A DNA stretch of 64,000 bases, from NCBI RefSeq assembly GCF_902459655.1, contig NZ_CABPSB010000022.1:1-64000 (forward strand). The letters run 5' to 3'. Positions 54,559-64,000 of the stretch are shown here, piece by piece; positions within the stretch are counted from its first letter, which is position 1; the number at the start of each line of letters is the position of its first letter. Source of the stretch: Pandoraea anhela (lineage in GTDB: Bacteria; Pseudomonadota; Gammaproteobacteria; Burkholderiales; Burkholderiaceae). The position numbers and the translations under genes are program-made. The notes under the pieces were generated by a model that was not told the origin of the DNA, searched no databases, and saw nothing but the letters and a program-made list of their open reading frames with translations.

Positions 54559-57500
54559 ATGAAGAGCAGCGCAAAGGCAAAAGCCCCGAAAGAGGGCCTG
54601 GCCAAGTCGGTCGGCAAGACGTCCCCCGCGAAGGCAGCAGCCGCGGTTTCATCCACCCCAGCCGCCTCAGCCACGCCGCCGCGCCCATCGCGGTCGCCCC
54701 GCTCGGGCCCGGCCGCCAACGGGACGGGCAAGGTCCTGCCCTCCGCAGCAACGCCCAAAGCCCGCCGCTCGCGCGAGGACAAGGACGCCCCGCTGCGTGA
54801 GGACATCCGCTTCCTCGGCCGCCTGCTCGGCGACGTGCTGCGCGAGCAACAGGGCAGCGCCGCCTTCGATCTGGTCGAGACCATTCGCCAGAACGCCGTG
54901 CGCTTTCACCGCGAAGGCGACCGCAGCGCCGCCAAAGCGCTCGACTCCCTGCTCAACGGGCTGACCAACGAGCAAGCCATTCAGGTTGTGCGGGCGTTCA
55001 GTTACTTCTCGCATCTGGCCAACATTGCCGAAGATCGCCATCACAACCGCCGTCGTCGCGTGCATGCACTGGCCGGCAGCCGCCCCCAGCCGGGCAGCCT
55101 GAGCGCCGCGCTGCAAAGCCTGAAGGACGCCGGGCGCGACGATCCCGCCACATTGCAAGCCTTCTTCGCCAGCGCGCTCATCGTGCCGGTGCTCACCGCC
55201 CACCCGACCGAAGTCCAGCGCAAGAGCATTCTCGACGCCGAACGCGAAATCGCCCGACTGCTGGAACATCGTGACGACGCGCTGACGGAGCGCGAGTCGT
55301 CGCGCAACACGGAATCGATGCGCGCCTACGTCACGACCCTCTGGCAGACGCGCATGCTGCGCAGCTCGCGCCTGACGGTGGCCGACGAAATCGAAAACGC
55401 GCTGTCGTACTACCGCAGTACGTTCCTGTCCGAGATTCCTGCGCTGTACGACGATGTGGCCGCCGAGTTGCACGACGCCGTGCCCAGCGTACGCTCCGAA
55501 GGCCTCGGACGCTTCCTGCAAATGGGCAGTTGGATCGGCGGCGATCGCGACGGCAACCCGAACGTCACTGCGCAGACGCTGCAACTGGCAATCACCCGGC
55601 AGGCCACGGAAATCTTCGCTCACTACCTCGAAGAGGTGCACTTGCTGGGCGCGGAGCTGTCCGTCTCGCAACTGCTCGCCGGCGCCAGCGACGCGCTGCT
55701 CACGCTCGCCCGCCGCTCGCCGGACGACTCCCCGCATCGCACCGACGAACCCTACCGACGCGCGCTGATCGGCGTGTACGCGCGACTGGCCGCGACCGCG
55801 CGCGAGTGGGTCGGTCACGTGCCGCATCGCGGTGCTGTCGGCAACGCCAGCCCTTATCTCGACGCCAGCGAGTTCATCTCCGATCTGAACACGGTCGTCG
55901 CGTCGCTCATGGCGCATCACGGCAGCGCACTCGTCTCGCAACGCCTCGGACCGCTCGTGCGCGCCGCCGAGGTGTTCGGCTTCCATCTCGCGAGCATCGA
56001 CCTGCGTCAAAGCTCGGACATCCACGAAGCGGTCATCGCGGAGTTGTTCGCAAAAGCCGGCGTGGAAACGAATTACGCAAAGCTCGACGAGGACCAGAAG
56101 CTCGCGCTGTTGCTGCGCGAACTACGCGAAGCGCGTCCGCTCTTCTCGCCGTATCTCGAATACTCGCAACGCACACGCGACGAGTTGGCCGTGTTTGCCG
56201 CCGCACGCGACATCCGCGCCCGCTTCGGCGCGCGAGCCGTACGCAACTACATCATCTCCCACACGGAAACCGTGAGCGATCTGGTGGAGGTGATGCTGCT
56301 GCAAAAGGAGACGGGACTCTTTCAGGGCGCACTCGGCGGCGAAGGGACGAAAGCGCTCGAGCCCAGGGTCGGCGCGATGGTCATCCCGCTGTTCGAGACG
56401 ATTGCCGACTTGCGCAACGCGCCGGTCATCATGCGCGAGTTCTTCGACATCCCGGGTATGTCGGGTGTCGTGACGCAGCAAGGCGGTGAGCAGGAAGTCA
56501 TGCTCGGCTATTCGGACAGCAACAAGGACGGCGGCTTCCTCACCTCCAACTGGGAACTCTACAAGGCCGAACTGGCGCTGGTGCGTCTGTTCGAGGAGAA
56601 AGGGATCCGCCTGCGCCTGTTCCACGGCCGGGGCGGCACGGTCGGTCGCGGCGGCGGCCCGACCTATCAGGCCATTCTGTCGCAGCCGCCGGGCACCGTG
56701 AACGGGCAGATCCGCCTGACGGAGCAAGGCGAGATCATTGCCAGCAAGTTCGCCAACCCGGAGATCGGACGCCGCAATCTGGAGACCATCGTCGCCGCCA
56801 CGCTCGAAGCCACCCTGCTGCCGAGCCGCAATCAGCCGCCACGTCTGGCGGCGTTCGAGGCCGTCATGCAGACGCTCTCCGACACCGCGTTCGACGCCTA
56901 TCGCGATCTCGTGTACGAGACGCCCGGCTTTACCGACTACTTCTTCTCGGCCACGCCAATCGCGGAGATCGCCGAACTGAACATCGGTTCGCGTCCCGCG
57001 TCGCGCAAGTTCTCCGATCCGAAGCATCGCCGCATCGAAGACCTGCGCGCCATTCCGTGGGGCTTCTCGTGGGGGCAGTGCCGCCTGCTGCTCACCGGCT
57101 GGTACGGCTTCGGCAGCGCGGTAAGCGCCTATCTCGACAGCGACAAGGCGGGGCGCGACAAGCGCCTGGACACGCTGCGTCAGATGGTCAAGCGCTGGCC
57201 GTTCTTTGCGAACCTGCTCTCGAACATGGACATGGTGCTCGCCAAGACGGATCTTGCCGTGGCCTCGCGTTACGCCGAACTCGTGCCGGACGAAAAACTG
57301 CGCAAGCGTGTGTTCCACCGTATCGTCGCCGAGTGGCAAAGCACGTCGCAGGCGCTGGCGCTGATCACCGGGCACGAAGAGCGTCTGGCGGACAATCCGA
57401 TGCTCGCGCGCTCGATCAAGAACCGCTTTCCGTATCTCGATCCGCTCAATCACTTGCAGGTCGAGTTGCTGCGCCGGCATCGCGCGGGGGAATCGGACGA

Positions 57501-57567
57501 GCGGGCGCGGCGCGGCATCCATCTGTCCATCAACGGGATTGCGGCCGGACTGCGCAATACCGGCTGA
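54559..57567 (+). CDS. ppc: Phosphoenolpyruvate carboxylase
   Basis: A 1002-residue enzyme that makes oxaloacetate from phosphoenolpyruvate and bicarbonate to fill the citric acid cycle. Catalytic histidine H215 is in [13 protein letters not shown], the [14 protein letters not shown] segment is intact, and [17 protein letters not shown] and the C-terminal [14 protein letters not shown]-type ending (here [14 protein letters not shown]) are complete. Residues 1-75 are an extra Ala/Ser/Pro/Lys tail not in the E. coli enzyme. GGAG lies nine bases before the ATG. It is divergent from hemC. Confidence 0.97.
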   Translation: MKSSAKAKAPKEGLAKSVGKTSPAKAAAAVSSTPAASATPPRPSRSPRSGPAANGTGKVLPSAATPKARRSREDKDAPLREDIRFLGRLLGDVLREQQGSAAFDLVETIRQNAVRFHREGDRSAAKALDSLLNGLTNEQAIQVVRAFSYFSHLANIAEDRHHNRRRRVHALAGSRPQPGSLSAALQSLKDAGRDDPATLQAFFASALIVPVLTAHPTEVQRKSILDAEREIARLLEHRDDALTERESSRNTESMRAYVTTLWQTRMLRSSRLTVADEIENALSYYRSTFLSEIPALYDDVAAELHDAVPSVRSEGLGRFLQMGSWIGGDRDGNPNVTAQTLQLAITRQATEIFAHYLEEVHLLGAELSVSQLLAGASDALLTLARRSPDDSPHRTDEPYRRALIGVYARLAATAREWVGHVPHRGAVGNASPYLDASEFISDLNTVVASLMAHHGSALVSQRLGPLVRAAEVFGFHLASIDLRQSSDIHEAVIAELFAKAGVETNYAKLDEDQKLALLLRELREARPLFSPYLEYSQRTRDELAVFAAARDIRARFGARAVRNYIISHTETVSDLVEVMLLQKETGLFQGALGGEGTKALEPRVGAMVIPLFETIADLRNAPVIMREFFDIPGMSGVVTQQGGEQEVMLGYSDSNKDGGFLTSNWELYKAELALVRLFEEKGIRLRLFHGRGGTVGRGGGPTYQAILSQPPGTVNGQIRLTEQGEIIASKFANPEIGRRNLETIVAATLEATLLPSRNQPPRLAAFEAVMQTLSDTAFDAYRDLVYETPGFTDYFFSATPIAEIAELNIGSRPASRKFSDPKHRRIEDLRAIPWGFSWGQCRLLLTGWYGFGSAVSAYLDSDKAGRDKRLDTLRQMVKRWPFFANLLSNMDMVLAKTDLAVASRYAELVPDEKLRKRVFHRIVAEWQSTSQALALITGHEERLADNPMLARSIKNRFPYLDPLNHLQVELLRRHRAGESDERARRGIHLSINGIAAGLRNTG

Positions 57568-57590
57568 CGTCGAAAAGCGATCGATATCAA

Positions 57591-57618
57591 CCGGGGCAGG
57601 CGCGGCGTAGCGCCCCGG
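57591..57618 (+). terminator. Hairpin after ppc
   Basis: CCGGGGC / GCCCCGG with a 14-base loop, 24 bases after the ppc stop. No T-run; modest evidence for a terminator. Confidence 0.4.
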
Positions 57619-57773
57619 CCCCCACCGCCGGGCAGGGGCCGCTCTCCCCTATTCGATGAGACCTCCCGAGGGCGAGTCCATCCGCTCTTGGGAATCTCCC
57701 CAACGACAGTCGACGCATAGGGCGGTATATTTCGACGCATTCGACCCGATGGCTGCCGGGGGGCCAATCCATC

Positions 57774-58601
57774 ATGCATTCCGATCACTCTCATCCTTCG
57801 CATCGCGTCCGATCGAACGGGCCGTTCGCCCGCCAGCCCTTCAAACGATGGGCCGCCTTGCTCGTGACATGTGCGTCGTTCGCCGTCGGAGCGTTCAGTG
57901 CGGGCGCTCACGCCGCCACGCCGACGGAAACGGCGGCGCCGGGTGCGGACGCCGAGACGTCTGCGTCCACCGCTCGAGCACTGGCGGCTGCACCGCACGG
58001 GATACGCGGGTTCGCCGTGCGGCTCGTCTCGCAGGCGCTGGCCGCGTCGCCGGCGCACGCGTCCGGGCCACGTCCCATCGTCGATCCCGTACTCGATCCG
58101 TTGATGAACGGCATTCTGGCGCGACTGTCGATTAGCGAGGCCGTGGCCCGCAACAAGTACGCGTCGGGCAAACCGGTGCAGGATACGCCCCGCGAACAGG
58201 CCTTGCTCGACAACGTGGGCGAACGCGCCCCCCAGTTCGGCCTGACGCCCGCACAGGCGCGCACCTTCTTCCGTCTGCAAATCGAAGCGGGCAAACTCGT
58301 GCAAACGGCGTTGCTGGCGCGCTGGGCGCGCGACGGCGCCGCCCCGGGGGAACCCGTCGACCTGAGCACACGGTTGCGTCCGGCGCTCGATAAGCTCGGC
58401 ACGTCCCTGATGCACGACCTCGGACGCCTTTGTGCGCTGCCCGACGACCCGTCGCGGCTGGCGCGCATCCATCAGGCGCGCGAGCGCATTGCACGGACGG
58501 CGAAGCTCGAAGCGCTGCAACGGGCGGCGTTCGACGAAGCGACGTCCGGACTGTGTCTGTCCGCGCCGCCGCGTGTCTGGACGCTGTCGCTGGTGAACTG
58601 A
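57774..58601 (+). CDS. Secreted chorismate mutase (AroQ gamma class)
   Basis: A 275-residue periplasmic chorismate mutase. A long signal peptide (N-terminal 45 residues, hydrophobic core AALLVTCASFAVGAFSAG, cleaved near AHA-AT) is followed by a linker and the AroQ helix bundle: ILARLSISEAVARNKYASGKPVQDTPREQALLDNV and the second helix FFRLQIEAGKLVQTALLARW. The AroQ catalytic pattern of R, K and E/Q residues is present in SEAVARNK and QIEAGKL. Secreted chorismate mutases of this class occur in Burkholderiales and pathogens, where they act outside the cytoplasm; their benefit is unsettled. A weak -10 (TATATT at 57726) lies upstream. Confidence 0.88.
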   Translation: MHSDHSHPSHRVRSNGPFARQPFKRWAALLVTCASFAVGAFSAGAHAATPTETAAPGADAETSASTARALAAAPHGIRGFAVRLVSQALAASPAHASGPRPIVDPVLDPLMNGILARLSISEAVARNKYASGKPVQDTPREQALLDNVGERAPQFGLTPAQARTFFRLQIEAGKLVQTALLARWARDGAAPGEPVDLSTRLRPALDKLGTSLMHDLGRLCALPDDPSRLARIHQARERIARTAKLEALQRAAFDEATSGLCLSAPPRVWTLSLVN

Positions 58602-58678
58602 CGGCAGCCACGCCCGCCGGACTGGCCCTGGCGGCAGCATGCGCGCCGGCGCTTGTCGTAGCGTGACCGCCGGGGTTG

Positions 58679-58684
58679 TATAAT
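58679..58684 (+). promoter_or_regulatory. Probable -10 element of argH
   Basis: A perfect TATAAT preceded directly by TG, 74 bases before the argH ATG. A clear -35 is missing. Confidence 0.45.
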
Positions 58685-58757
58685 CGCGGTTTGCCGTGCT
58701 TTGCCACGGTTTGCGCCCACGGGCCTGAACGGGCCCACGATTAGCCACGCTACGACA

Positions 58758-60155
58758 ATGACCTCCCAACTCCACAAGAAAGGCGAAGCCTGGTCGGCCC
58801 GCTTTTCCGAACCCGTTTCCGATCTCGTCAAGCGCTATACCGCGTCGGTGTTCTTCGACAAGCGACTCGCGCTGTTCGACATCGAAGGTTCGCTCGCTCA
58901 CGCCGACATGCTCGCTGCGCAAGGCATCATCACCGCGCAGGATCTGGCCGACATCCAGCGAGGCATGGCACAAGTTCGCGCGGAGATCGAAGGCGGTCAG
59001 TTCGAGTGGCAACTGGATCTCGAAGACGTTCACCTCAACATCGAAGCCCGCCTGACGGCCCTGATCGGCGACGCCGGCAAGCGTCTGCACACCGGCCGCT
59101 CGCGTAACGATCAGGTCGCAACCGACATCCGTCTGTGGCTGCGCAGCGAAATCGACACCATCGGCAAACACCTCGGCGACCTGCGCCTTGCGCTGCTGGA
59201 TCTGGCGGAACAACACAGCGCCACGATCCTGCCGGGCTTCACGCATCTGCAAGTGGCCCAGCCGGTGACGTTCGGTCACCATCTCATGGCTTACTTCGAG
59301 ATGTTCAGCCGCGATGCCGAGCGCATGCTGGACGTGCGCCGTCGCGTGAACCGTCTGCCGCTGGGCGCGGCTGCGCTGGCCGGCACGAGTTACCCGATCG
59401 ATCGCGAGCGCGTTGCCGCGACGCTCGGCTTCGAAGAGGTCTGCACGAACTCGCTCGACGCCGTGTCGGATCGCGACTTCGCCATCGAATTCACGGCCGC
59501 CGCCGCGCTCGTGATGACCCACGTCTCGCGCTTCTCGGAAGAACTGGTGCTGTGGATGAGCCCGCGCGTGGGCTTCATCGATCTGGCCGACCGTTTCTGC
59601 ACCGGCAGCTCGATCATGCCGCAGAAGAAGAACCCGGATGTGCCCGAACTCGCACGCGGCAAGACCGGTCGTGTGAACGGCCATCTGATCGCGCTGCTCA
59701 CGCTGATGAAGGGCCAGCCGCTCGCCTACAACAAGGACAATCAGGAAGACAAGGAACCGCTGTTCGATACGGTCGACACCGTCATCGACACGCTGCGGAT
59801 CTTTGCCGACATGGTGCCGGGCATCAAGGTGCGCGAAGCCAATATGCGCAACGCGGCGCTGCAAGGCTTCTCGACGGCGACCGATCTGGCCGACTACCTC
59901 GTGAAGCAGGGTCTGCCGTTCCGCGACGCGCATGAAATCGTCGCGCACGCCGTGAAGATCTGCTCGGATCGCGATATCGATCTGGCGGATCTGTCGCTTG
60001 CCGAGTTGCAGAAGTTCTCGCCGCTCGTCGGTGAAGACGTCTTCGCATCTCTCACGCTCGAAGGCTCGGTCGCCAGCCGCAACCACATCGGCGGCACGGC
60101 CCCGGCGCAAGTTCAGCGCGCCATCGCCGCAGCACGCGCGAAGCTGGCGAAGTAA
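58758..60155 (+). CDS. argH: Argininosuccinate lyase
   Basis: A 465-residue homotetramer that splits argininosuccinate into arginine and fumarate. The superfamily signature [16 protein letters not shown] begins at residue 283 and carries the active loop (S284, K290). Other parts: [36 protein letters not shown] and the catalytic H/E region near [13 protein letters not shown]. The start [12 protein letters not shown] (58758) is preferred; an upstream in-frame ATG adds 19 residues without support. The gene stands alone in this orientation. Confidence 0.97.
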   Translation: MTSQLHKKGEAWSARFSEPVSDLVKRYTASVFFDKRLALFDIEGSLAHADMLAAQGIITAQDLADIQRGMAQVRAEIEGGQFEWQLDLEDVHLNIEARLTALIGDAGKRLHTGRSRNDQVATDIRLWLRSEIDTIGKHLGDLRLALLDLAEQHSATILPGFTHLQVAQPVTFGHHLMAYFEMFSRDAERMLDVRRRVNRLPLGAAALAGTSYPIDRERVAATLGFEEVCTNSLDAVSDRDFAIEFTAAAALVMTHVSRFSEELVLWMSPRVGFIDLADRFCTGSSIMPQKKNPDVPELARGKTGRVNGHLIALLTLMKGQPLAYNKDNQEDKEPLFDTVDTVIDTLRIFADMVPGIKVREANMRNAALQGFSTATDLADYLVKQGLPFRDAHEIVAHAVKICSDRDIDLADLSLAELQKFSPLVGEDVFASLTLEGSVASRNHIGGTAPAQVQRAIAAARAKLAK

Positions 60156-60190
60156 GCGACGCACCAGCCGTTCTCGCGTCGCCGACGCAA

Positions 60191-60222
60191 AAAAAATGCC
60201 ACCCTTCGGGTGGCATTTTTTA
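60191..60222. terminator. Bidirectional terminator between argH and gltS
   Basis: Stem with an AT-flanked GC core, GCCACCC / GGGTGGC (plus AAAAATGCC / GGCATTTTT), a 3-base loop, A-run before and T-run after. A strong terminator for both genes, which face each other. Confidence 0.92.
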
Positions 60223-60233
60223 CGTCGGCATGT

Positions 60234-61460
60234 TCAGAATATCGGCAACGACAAGAACCCCTTGATCACCAGCGCGTTAAGAATATCGATGAAAAACGCC
60301 CCGACCATGGGCACGATCAGGAAGGCGATGTGCGACGGACCGAAGCGCTCCGTCACCGCCTGCATGTTGGCGATGGCCGTGGGCGTCGCCCCCAGACCGA
60401 AGCCGCAGTGCCCGGCAGCGAGCACCGCCGCATCGTAGTTGCGTCCCATGGCGCGGAACGTCACGAAGATCGCGAATGCCGCCATCGCCACTGCCTGCAC
60501 CACGAGAATCACAATCATCGGCAACGCCAGCGTCGAAAGGTCCCACAGTCGCAAGGACATCAGCGCCATCGCGAGAAACAGCGACAAACTCACGTTGCCC
60601 AGCACCGATAGCGAGCGCTCGAAGACTTCGTAGCCCACCATCGACAACACGTTGCGCACGACAACGCCGGTGAAGAGCACGCACACGAAGGTCGGCAATT
60701 CGAGCGGCGTCTCCGACAACCAGCGCGCAAGCATTTCGCCGCCCAGCAAGCAGATGGCGATCATCGCCACGGTCTCGATCAACGCCTGCGCCGTAATCAG
60801 ACGCACCGTGTGCGGTTGCTCGAAGCCTTCGGGCGCAGCGTCCTTCGCGGCATCGGCGCCGGGCACGCTCGCCCCCGTGCGCCCCAGACGCCCCACCAAA
60901 TAGCGCGCCACCGGACCGCCCAGCAGCCCGCCGAGCACCAGCCCGAAGGTCGCACAGGCCATTGCGATTTCAAGCGCCGACTGCACGCCGTAGCGCGAGG
61001 TGAGCGTCTCGCCCCATGCAGCGCCCGTCCCATGCCCGCCCGCCAGCGTGATCGACCCGCCCAGCAACCCCACGCCCGGCGGCAAGCCCATCGACATGGC
61101 CAACCCGACCCCGATCGCGTTCTGCATCACGAGCATCGCCGCCACAACGCCAAGAAACAGCACCAGCCGCTTACCGCCGGCACGCAGACTGGCCAGATTC
61201 GCCGACAGACCGATGGTCGCGAAAAACGCCAGCATCAGCGGACCTTGCAGCGTCGTATCGAACTTCAGTTCGACGTCGCCCACCTCACGCAACGACAGCG
61301 TGCCAAGCGCAACGAGTAGCCCCGCCGCCACCGGCTCCGGAATGCTGTACGTGCGCAATGGCCCAAACCACTCGACCAGCTTGCGCCCGAGCAATAGCAC
61401 CAGCGTGGCGCAAACGAGTGTGCCGTACGTGCCGAACGCCAATTCCCTGGTGATTTCCAT
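60234..61460 (-). CDS. gltS: Sodium/glutamate symporter
   Basis: A 408-residue inner-membrane carrier that takes up glutamate with sodium. Ten or more hydrophobic segments with two inverted halves are visible; GGHGTGAAWGETLTSRYG and the AGHCGFGLGATPTAIANMQ re-entrant segment are family marks. The start MEITRELAFG (61460) has GGGGACAGG upstream and matches the usual length; a longer frame runs into the promoter area. The C-terminus ends close to the terminator shared with argH. Confidence 0.94.
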   Translation of the reverse strand: MEITRELAFGTYGTLVCATLVLLLGRKLVEWFGPLRTYSIPEPVAAGLLVALGTLSLREVGDVELKFDTTLQGPLMLAFFATIGLSANLASLRAGGKRLVLFLGVVAAMLVMQNAIGVGLAMSMGLPPGVGLLGGSITLAGGHGTGAAWGETLTSRYGVQSALEIAMACATFGLVLGGLLGGPVARYLVGRLGRTGASVPGADAAKDAAPEGFEQPHTVRLITAQALIETVAMIAICLLGGEMLARWLSETPLELPTFVCVLFTGVVVRNVLSMVGYEVFERSLSVLGNVSLSLFLAMALMSLRLWDLSTLALPMIVILVVQAVAMAAFAIFVTFRAMGRNYDAAVLAAGHCGFGLGATPTAIANMQAVTERFGPSHIAFLIVPMVGAFFIDILNALVIKGFLSLPIF

Positions 61461-61873
61461 GCCTGTCCCCGCAACAAAAAGTGCGACGAGTGTAGCAATC
61501 GACATGTCGCCGGCTAATAGGAAAATTCTTAAAACATATGAAGTCGAGTCTCCACACAAAACTTTTGTTTTACGTCACCTCACATCGATTTGCGAAAATC
61601 TGACGTCATTTCATCGACAGTTGCAACGGTTTCGCAGATGTCATGCTTCAACGCAAATAGCGTATGAGCATCCGTTGATATTCGTTGCCCCGAAATCCGA
61701 GTATGCGCTCACGCAAATCCGGCGAGACCGTCGCGCCCAATCTTCACGTCTGATGTGACCGAATACCGCCTGGTGCAGCCTGGTGCCGCAGGAAAACACA
61801 AACGGCCCCGTGTTCTCACACGGGGCCGTCCTGTCAGGCCGTGACACAGGGGCGCGACCTCCCCTGTCTGCGC
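61461..61873. other. Gap between the decarboxylase end and gltS
   Basis: 413 bases without a supported gene. It contains the decarboxylase terminator (below), an AT-rich segment at about 61510-61620 with an ACGTCA motif at 61572-61577 and another at 61603-61608 (31 bp apart), each followed by CATCGA. These could be regulator sites for gltS; the AT-rich part is its likely promoter. Confidence 0.45.
61792..61829 (-). terminator. Terminator of the decarboxylase gene
   Basis: Stem ACGGCCCCGTG / CACGGGGCCGT, 11 bp, 45 bases after the stop on the minus strand, followed on that strand by TTTGTGTTTT. Confidence 0.8.
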
Positions 61874-64000
61874 TTACTGGCGCACGCAATCCACGAAATA
61901 CTCGGGACGACCGTCCACCTCCTCGACCACCAGACCGTGAATATCGGTGTGGAAGCCCGGGAAGCGCTCGTTGAAGTCGCGCGCGAAGCGCAGGTACTCG
62001 ATGATCGCCGCGTTGAAGCGCTCGCCCGGGATCAACAGCGGAATGCCCGGCGGGTACGGCGTGAGCAGCACGCTCGTCACGCGGCCCTCCAGCTCGTCGA
62101 TGGGCACCCGGTCGATCTGACGGTGCGCCAGCTTCGAGAAGGCGTCCGTCGGCTTCATGGCCGGCTGCATGTCCGAGAGATACATTTCGGTCGTCACGCG
62201 CGCCACGTCGTTCGCCTTGTAGACACTGTGGATCTGATCGCACAGATCGCGCAGGCCGATGCGCTCATAGCGCGGGAACTGCGCCACGAACTCCGGCAGC
62301 ACACGCCACAACGGACGGTTGTGATCGTAATCGTCCTTGAACTGCTGCAACTCCGTGAGCATCGAGTTCCAGCGGCCCTTGGTGATGCCGATGGTGAACA
62401 TGATGAAGAACGAGTACAGGCCGGTCTTCTCGACGATGATGCCGTGCTCGGCCAGATACTTGGTGACGATAGCGGCCGGAATGCCGCTTTCGCCGAACTC
62501 GCCGTCCACGTCCAGCCCCGGCGTGATGATCGTCGCCTTGATCGGATCCAGCATGTTGAAGCCGTCGGCCAGATCGCCGAAGCCGTGCCAGCGATCGTTC
62601 GCGCGCAGCACCCAGTCTTCCCGCTGAATCGTGCCCTCGTCGCCCAGATTCTCCGGGCCCCAGACCGAGAACCACCAGGAATCGCCGTACTCCTGATCCA
62701 CCTTGCGCATCGCGCGGCGGAAGTCGAGCGCTTCGACGATCGACTCCTCGACCAGCGCAGTGCCGCCCGGCGGCTCCATCATCGCAGCCGCTACGTCGCA
62801 CGACGCGATGATCGCGTACTGCGGCGAGGTCGACGTGTGCATCAGATACGCCTCGTTGAAACGGTACGTATCGAACGTACGCGCATCCGAGTCCTGCACC
62901 ACGATCTGCGACGCCTGCGAAATCCCGGCGAGCAGCTTGTGCGTGGAGTGCGTAGCGTAAATCGTCGCTTCCGACGAGCGCGGACGGCCTTCGCCGATCG
63001 CGTGCATGTCGCGATAGAACTCGTGGAACGCCGCGTGCGGCAGCCAGGCTTCGTCGAAGTGCAGCGTGTCGATGTTGTTGCCGAGCACGTCCTTGATCAT
63101 TTCGACGTTGTAGATCACGCCGTCATACGTGCTCTGCGTAATCGTCAGGATACGCGGCTTGGCGTTCGGGTCGCGCTCCAGCACCTCACGGGCGAACGGG
63201 TTCGCTTCGATCTTGGCGCGAATCACTTCCGGCTCGAATTCCGACTTCGGAATCGGGCCGATGATGCCGAGGTGGTTGCGCGTCGGTGTCAGGAACACCG
63301 GCACCGCCCCCGTCATGGTGATCGCGTGCAGAATCGACTTGTGACAGTTACGGTCGACGACCACGATATCGCCCGGCGCCACGGTCGCATGCCACACGAT
63401 CTTGTTCGACGTCGACGTACCGTTCGTCACGAAGAAGAGGTGATCGGCGTTGAAGATGCGCGCCGCATTGCGCTCCGACGCGCCCACCGGGCCGTTGTGA
63501 TCGAGCAACTGGCCGAGTTCCTCCACGGCGTTGCACACGTCTGCGCGCAGCATGTTCTCGCCGAAGAACTGGTGGAACATCTGACCCACCGGGCTCTTGA
63601 GGAACGCCACGCCGCCCGAGTGGCCCGGGCAGTGCCACGAGTAGGAACCGTCGGCCGCGTAGTGCGTGAGCGAGCGGAAGAACGGCGGCGGCAGCGAATC
63701 GAGGTACGACTTCGCTTCACGAATGATGTGACGCGCCACGAACTCCGGCGTGTCTTCGAACATGTGGATGAAGCCGTGCAACTCGCGCAGGATGTCGTTC
63801 GGGATGTGGCGTGAGGTGCGCGTCTCCCCGTACAGGAAAATCGGAATATCCGGATTGCGGCGGCGCACTTCCTGCACGAAGGCACGCAGGTTGATGATGG
63901 CCAGCGCCAGTTCACCCTCGCCCTCGCCGCCCGCTTCGCTCGAGAACGTGCCGAACTCGTCGTCGTCGATGGACAGGATGAAGCTCGACGCGCGGCTGGC
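61874..64000 (-). CDS. Orn/Lys/Arg decarboxylase, N-terminus outside window
   Basis: The visible part is at least 708 residues; the frame stays open to base 64000, so the start is beyond it. It is a fold-type I PLP decarboxylase of the inducible lysine/arginine/ornithine group. Domains: end of the N-terminal wing (INLRAFVQEVRRRNPDIPIFLYGETRTSRHIPNDIL), PLP domain with WHCPGHSGGVAFLKSP, FFVTNGTSTSNKIVWHA, and the PLP lysine in ATHSTHKLLAGISQ, and the C-terminal domain with LTPYPPGIPLLIPGERFN. Whether the substrate is lysine, ornithine or arginine cannot be decided here. Its role is acid resistance or polyamine supply. It has its own terminator. Confidence 0.94.
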   Translation of the reverse strand, partial: ASRASSFILSIDDDEFGTFSSEAGGEGEGELALAIINLRAFVQEVRRRNPDIPIFLYGETRTSRHIPNDILRELHGFIHMFEDTPEFVARHIIREAKSYLDSLPPPFFRSLTHYAADGSYSWHCPGHSGGVAFLKSPVGQMFHQFFGENMLRADVCNAVEELGQLLDHNGPVGASERNAARIFNADHLFFVTNGTSTSNKIVWHATVAPGDIVVVDRNCHKSILHAITMTGAVPVFLTPTRNHLGIIGPIPKSEFEPEVIRAKIEANPFAREVLERDPNAKPRILTITQSTYDGVIYNVEMIKDVLGNNIDTLHFDEAWLPHAAFHEFYRDMHAIGEGRPRSSEATIYATHSTHKLLAGISQASQIVVQDSDARTFDTYRFNEAYLMHTSTSPQYAIIASCDVAAAMMEPPGGTALVEESIVEALDFRRAMRKVDQEYGDSWWFSVWGPENLGDEGTIQREDWVLRANDRWHGFGDLADGFNMLDPIKATIITPGLDVDGEFGESGIPAAIVTKYLAEHGIIVEKTGLYSFFIMFTIGITKGRWNSMLTELQQFKDDYDHNRPLWRVLPEFVAQFPRYERIGLRDLCDQIHSVYKANDVARVTTEMYLSDMQPAMKPTDAFSKLAHRQIDRVPIDELEGRVTSVLLTPYPPGIPLLIPGERFNAAIIEYLRFARDFNERFPGFHTDIHGLVVEEVDGRPEYFVDCVRQ

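Noticed and set aside
57450-60164. 904-codon minus-strand frame opposite the chorismate mutase and argH genes
   Set aside because: Same effect; argH has the family signature on the plus strand.
61841-63814. 657-codon plus-strand frame opposite the decarboxylase
   Set aside because: Antisense of a real PLP decarboxylase gene with its PLP lysine motif.

Overview
The window looks like a chromosomal piece of a high-G+C betaproteobacterium of the Burkholderiales, most likely Burkholderiaceae and perhaps Pandoraea. This is inferred from gene content and order (ftsK-lolA-rarA-serS, nadE-glnB, hemC-hemD-hemX-hemY next to ppc and argH, a complete Bat/MoxR operon). No database search was possible, so the genus is a guess.

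Region 1 (1-8.4 kb) is the integrase end of a prophage or related integrative element sitting at the 3' end of a tRNA-Ser(CGA) gene. An IS3-family element has inserted at its left edge and cut the 5' end off an alanine-rich repeat gene. The rest is a tightly packed plus-strand early operon: lambda-exonuclease/YqaJ-type nuclease, RecT annealase, several small unknown genes that overlap by 1-11 bp, an HNH nuclease, an ASCH-domain protein, a small winged-helix protein, an excisionase-like HTH protein and a tyrosine integrase. No structural phage genes are in view.

Region 2 (8.4-32.2 kb) is mostly core genome: serS, rarA, lolA and ftsK on the minus strand; trxB, an Smr-domain gene and a TRIC/UPF0126 channel gene on the plus strand; glnB and nadE; a six-gene MoxR-DUF58-DUF4381-BatA-BatB-BatD operon; a lipoprotein sulfatase; a FemAB/DUF482-like acyltransferase; and ppa.

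Region 3 (32.2-50.0 kb) is accessory. It holds a catabolic cluster (FMN alpha-hydroxyacid dehydrogenase, IclR regulator, DapA-family aldolase/dehydratase, polyamine-type ABC transporter with a fused double permease, GlcD-type FAD oxidoreductase, aldehyde dehydrogenase, SDR and ACS-family MFS porter). The two divergent promoters at its heart share a 20-bp-spaced pair of ATTGCAAT-like boxes, a good candidate operator for the IclR protein. A DHA2-family MFS exporter follows. Then come two unrecognised helical-repeat proteins with disordered Ser/Thr/Pro-rich N-termini. In both, the Shine-Dalgarno sequence AAGGAG lies in the 3' arm of a perfect inverted repeat, exactly six bases before the start codon, which suggests coordinated control of translation by RNA structure. 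This pair is the best candidate in the window for something undescribed.

Region 4 (50.0-64.0 kb) is core: hemY, hemX, hemD and hemC (minus), divergent from ppc; a secreted chorismate mutase; argH; gltS; and the C-terminal part of an Orn/Lys/Arg decarboxylase that runs off the window.

A recurring oddity is short tandem repeats with a 9-bp period, found in coding and non-coding DNA (17.3, 25.9, 39.65, 48.8, 53.05 and 53.4 kb, with minor ones at 11.7 and 16.4 kb).
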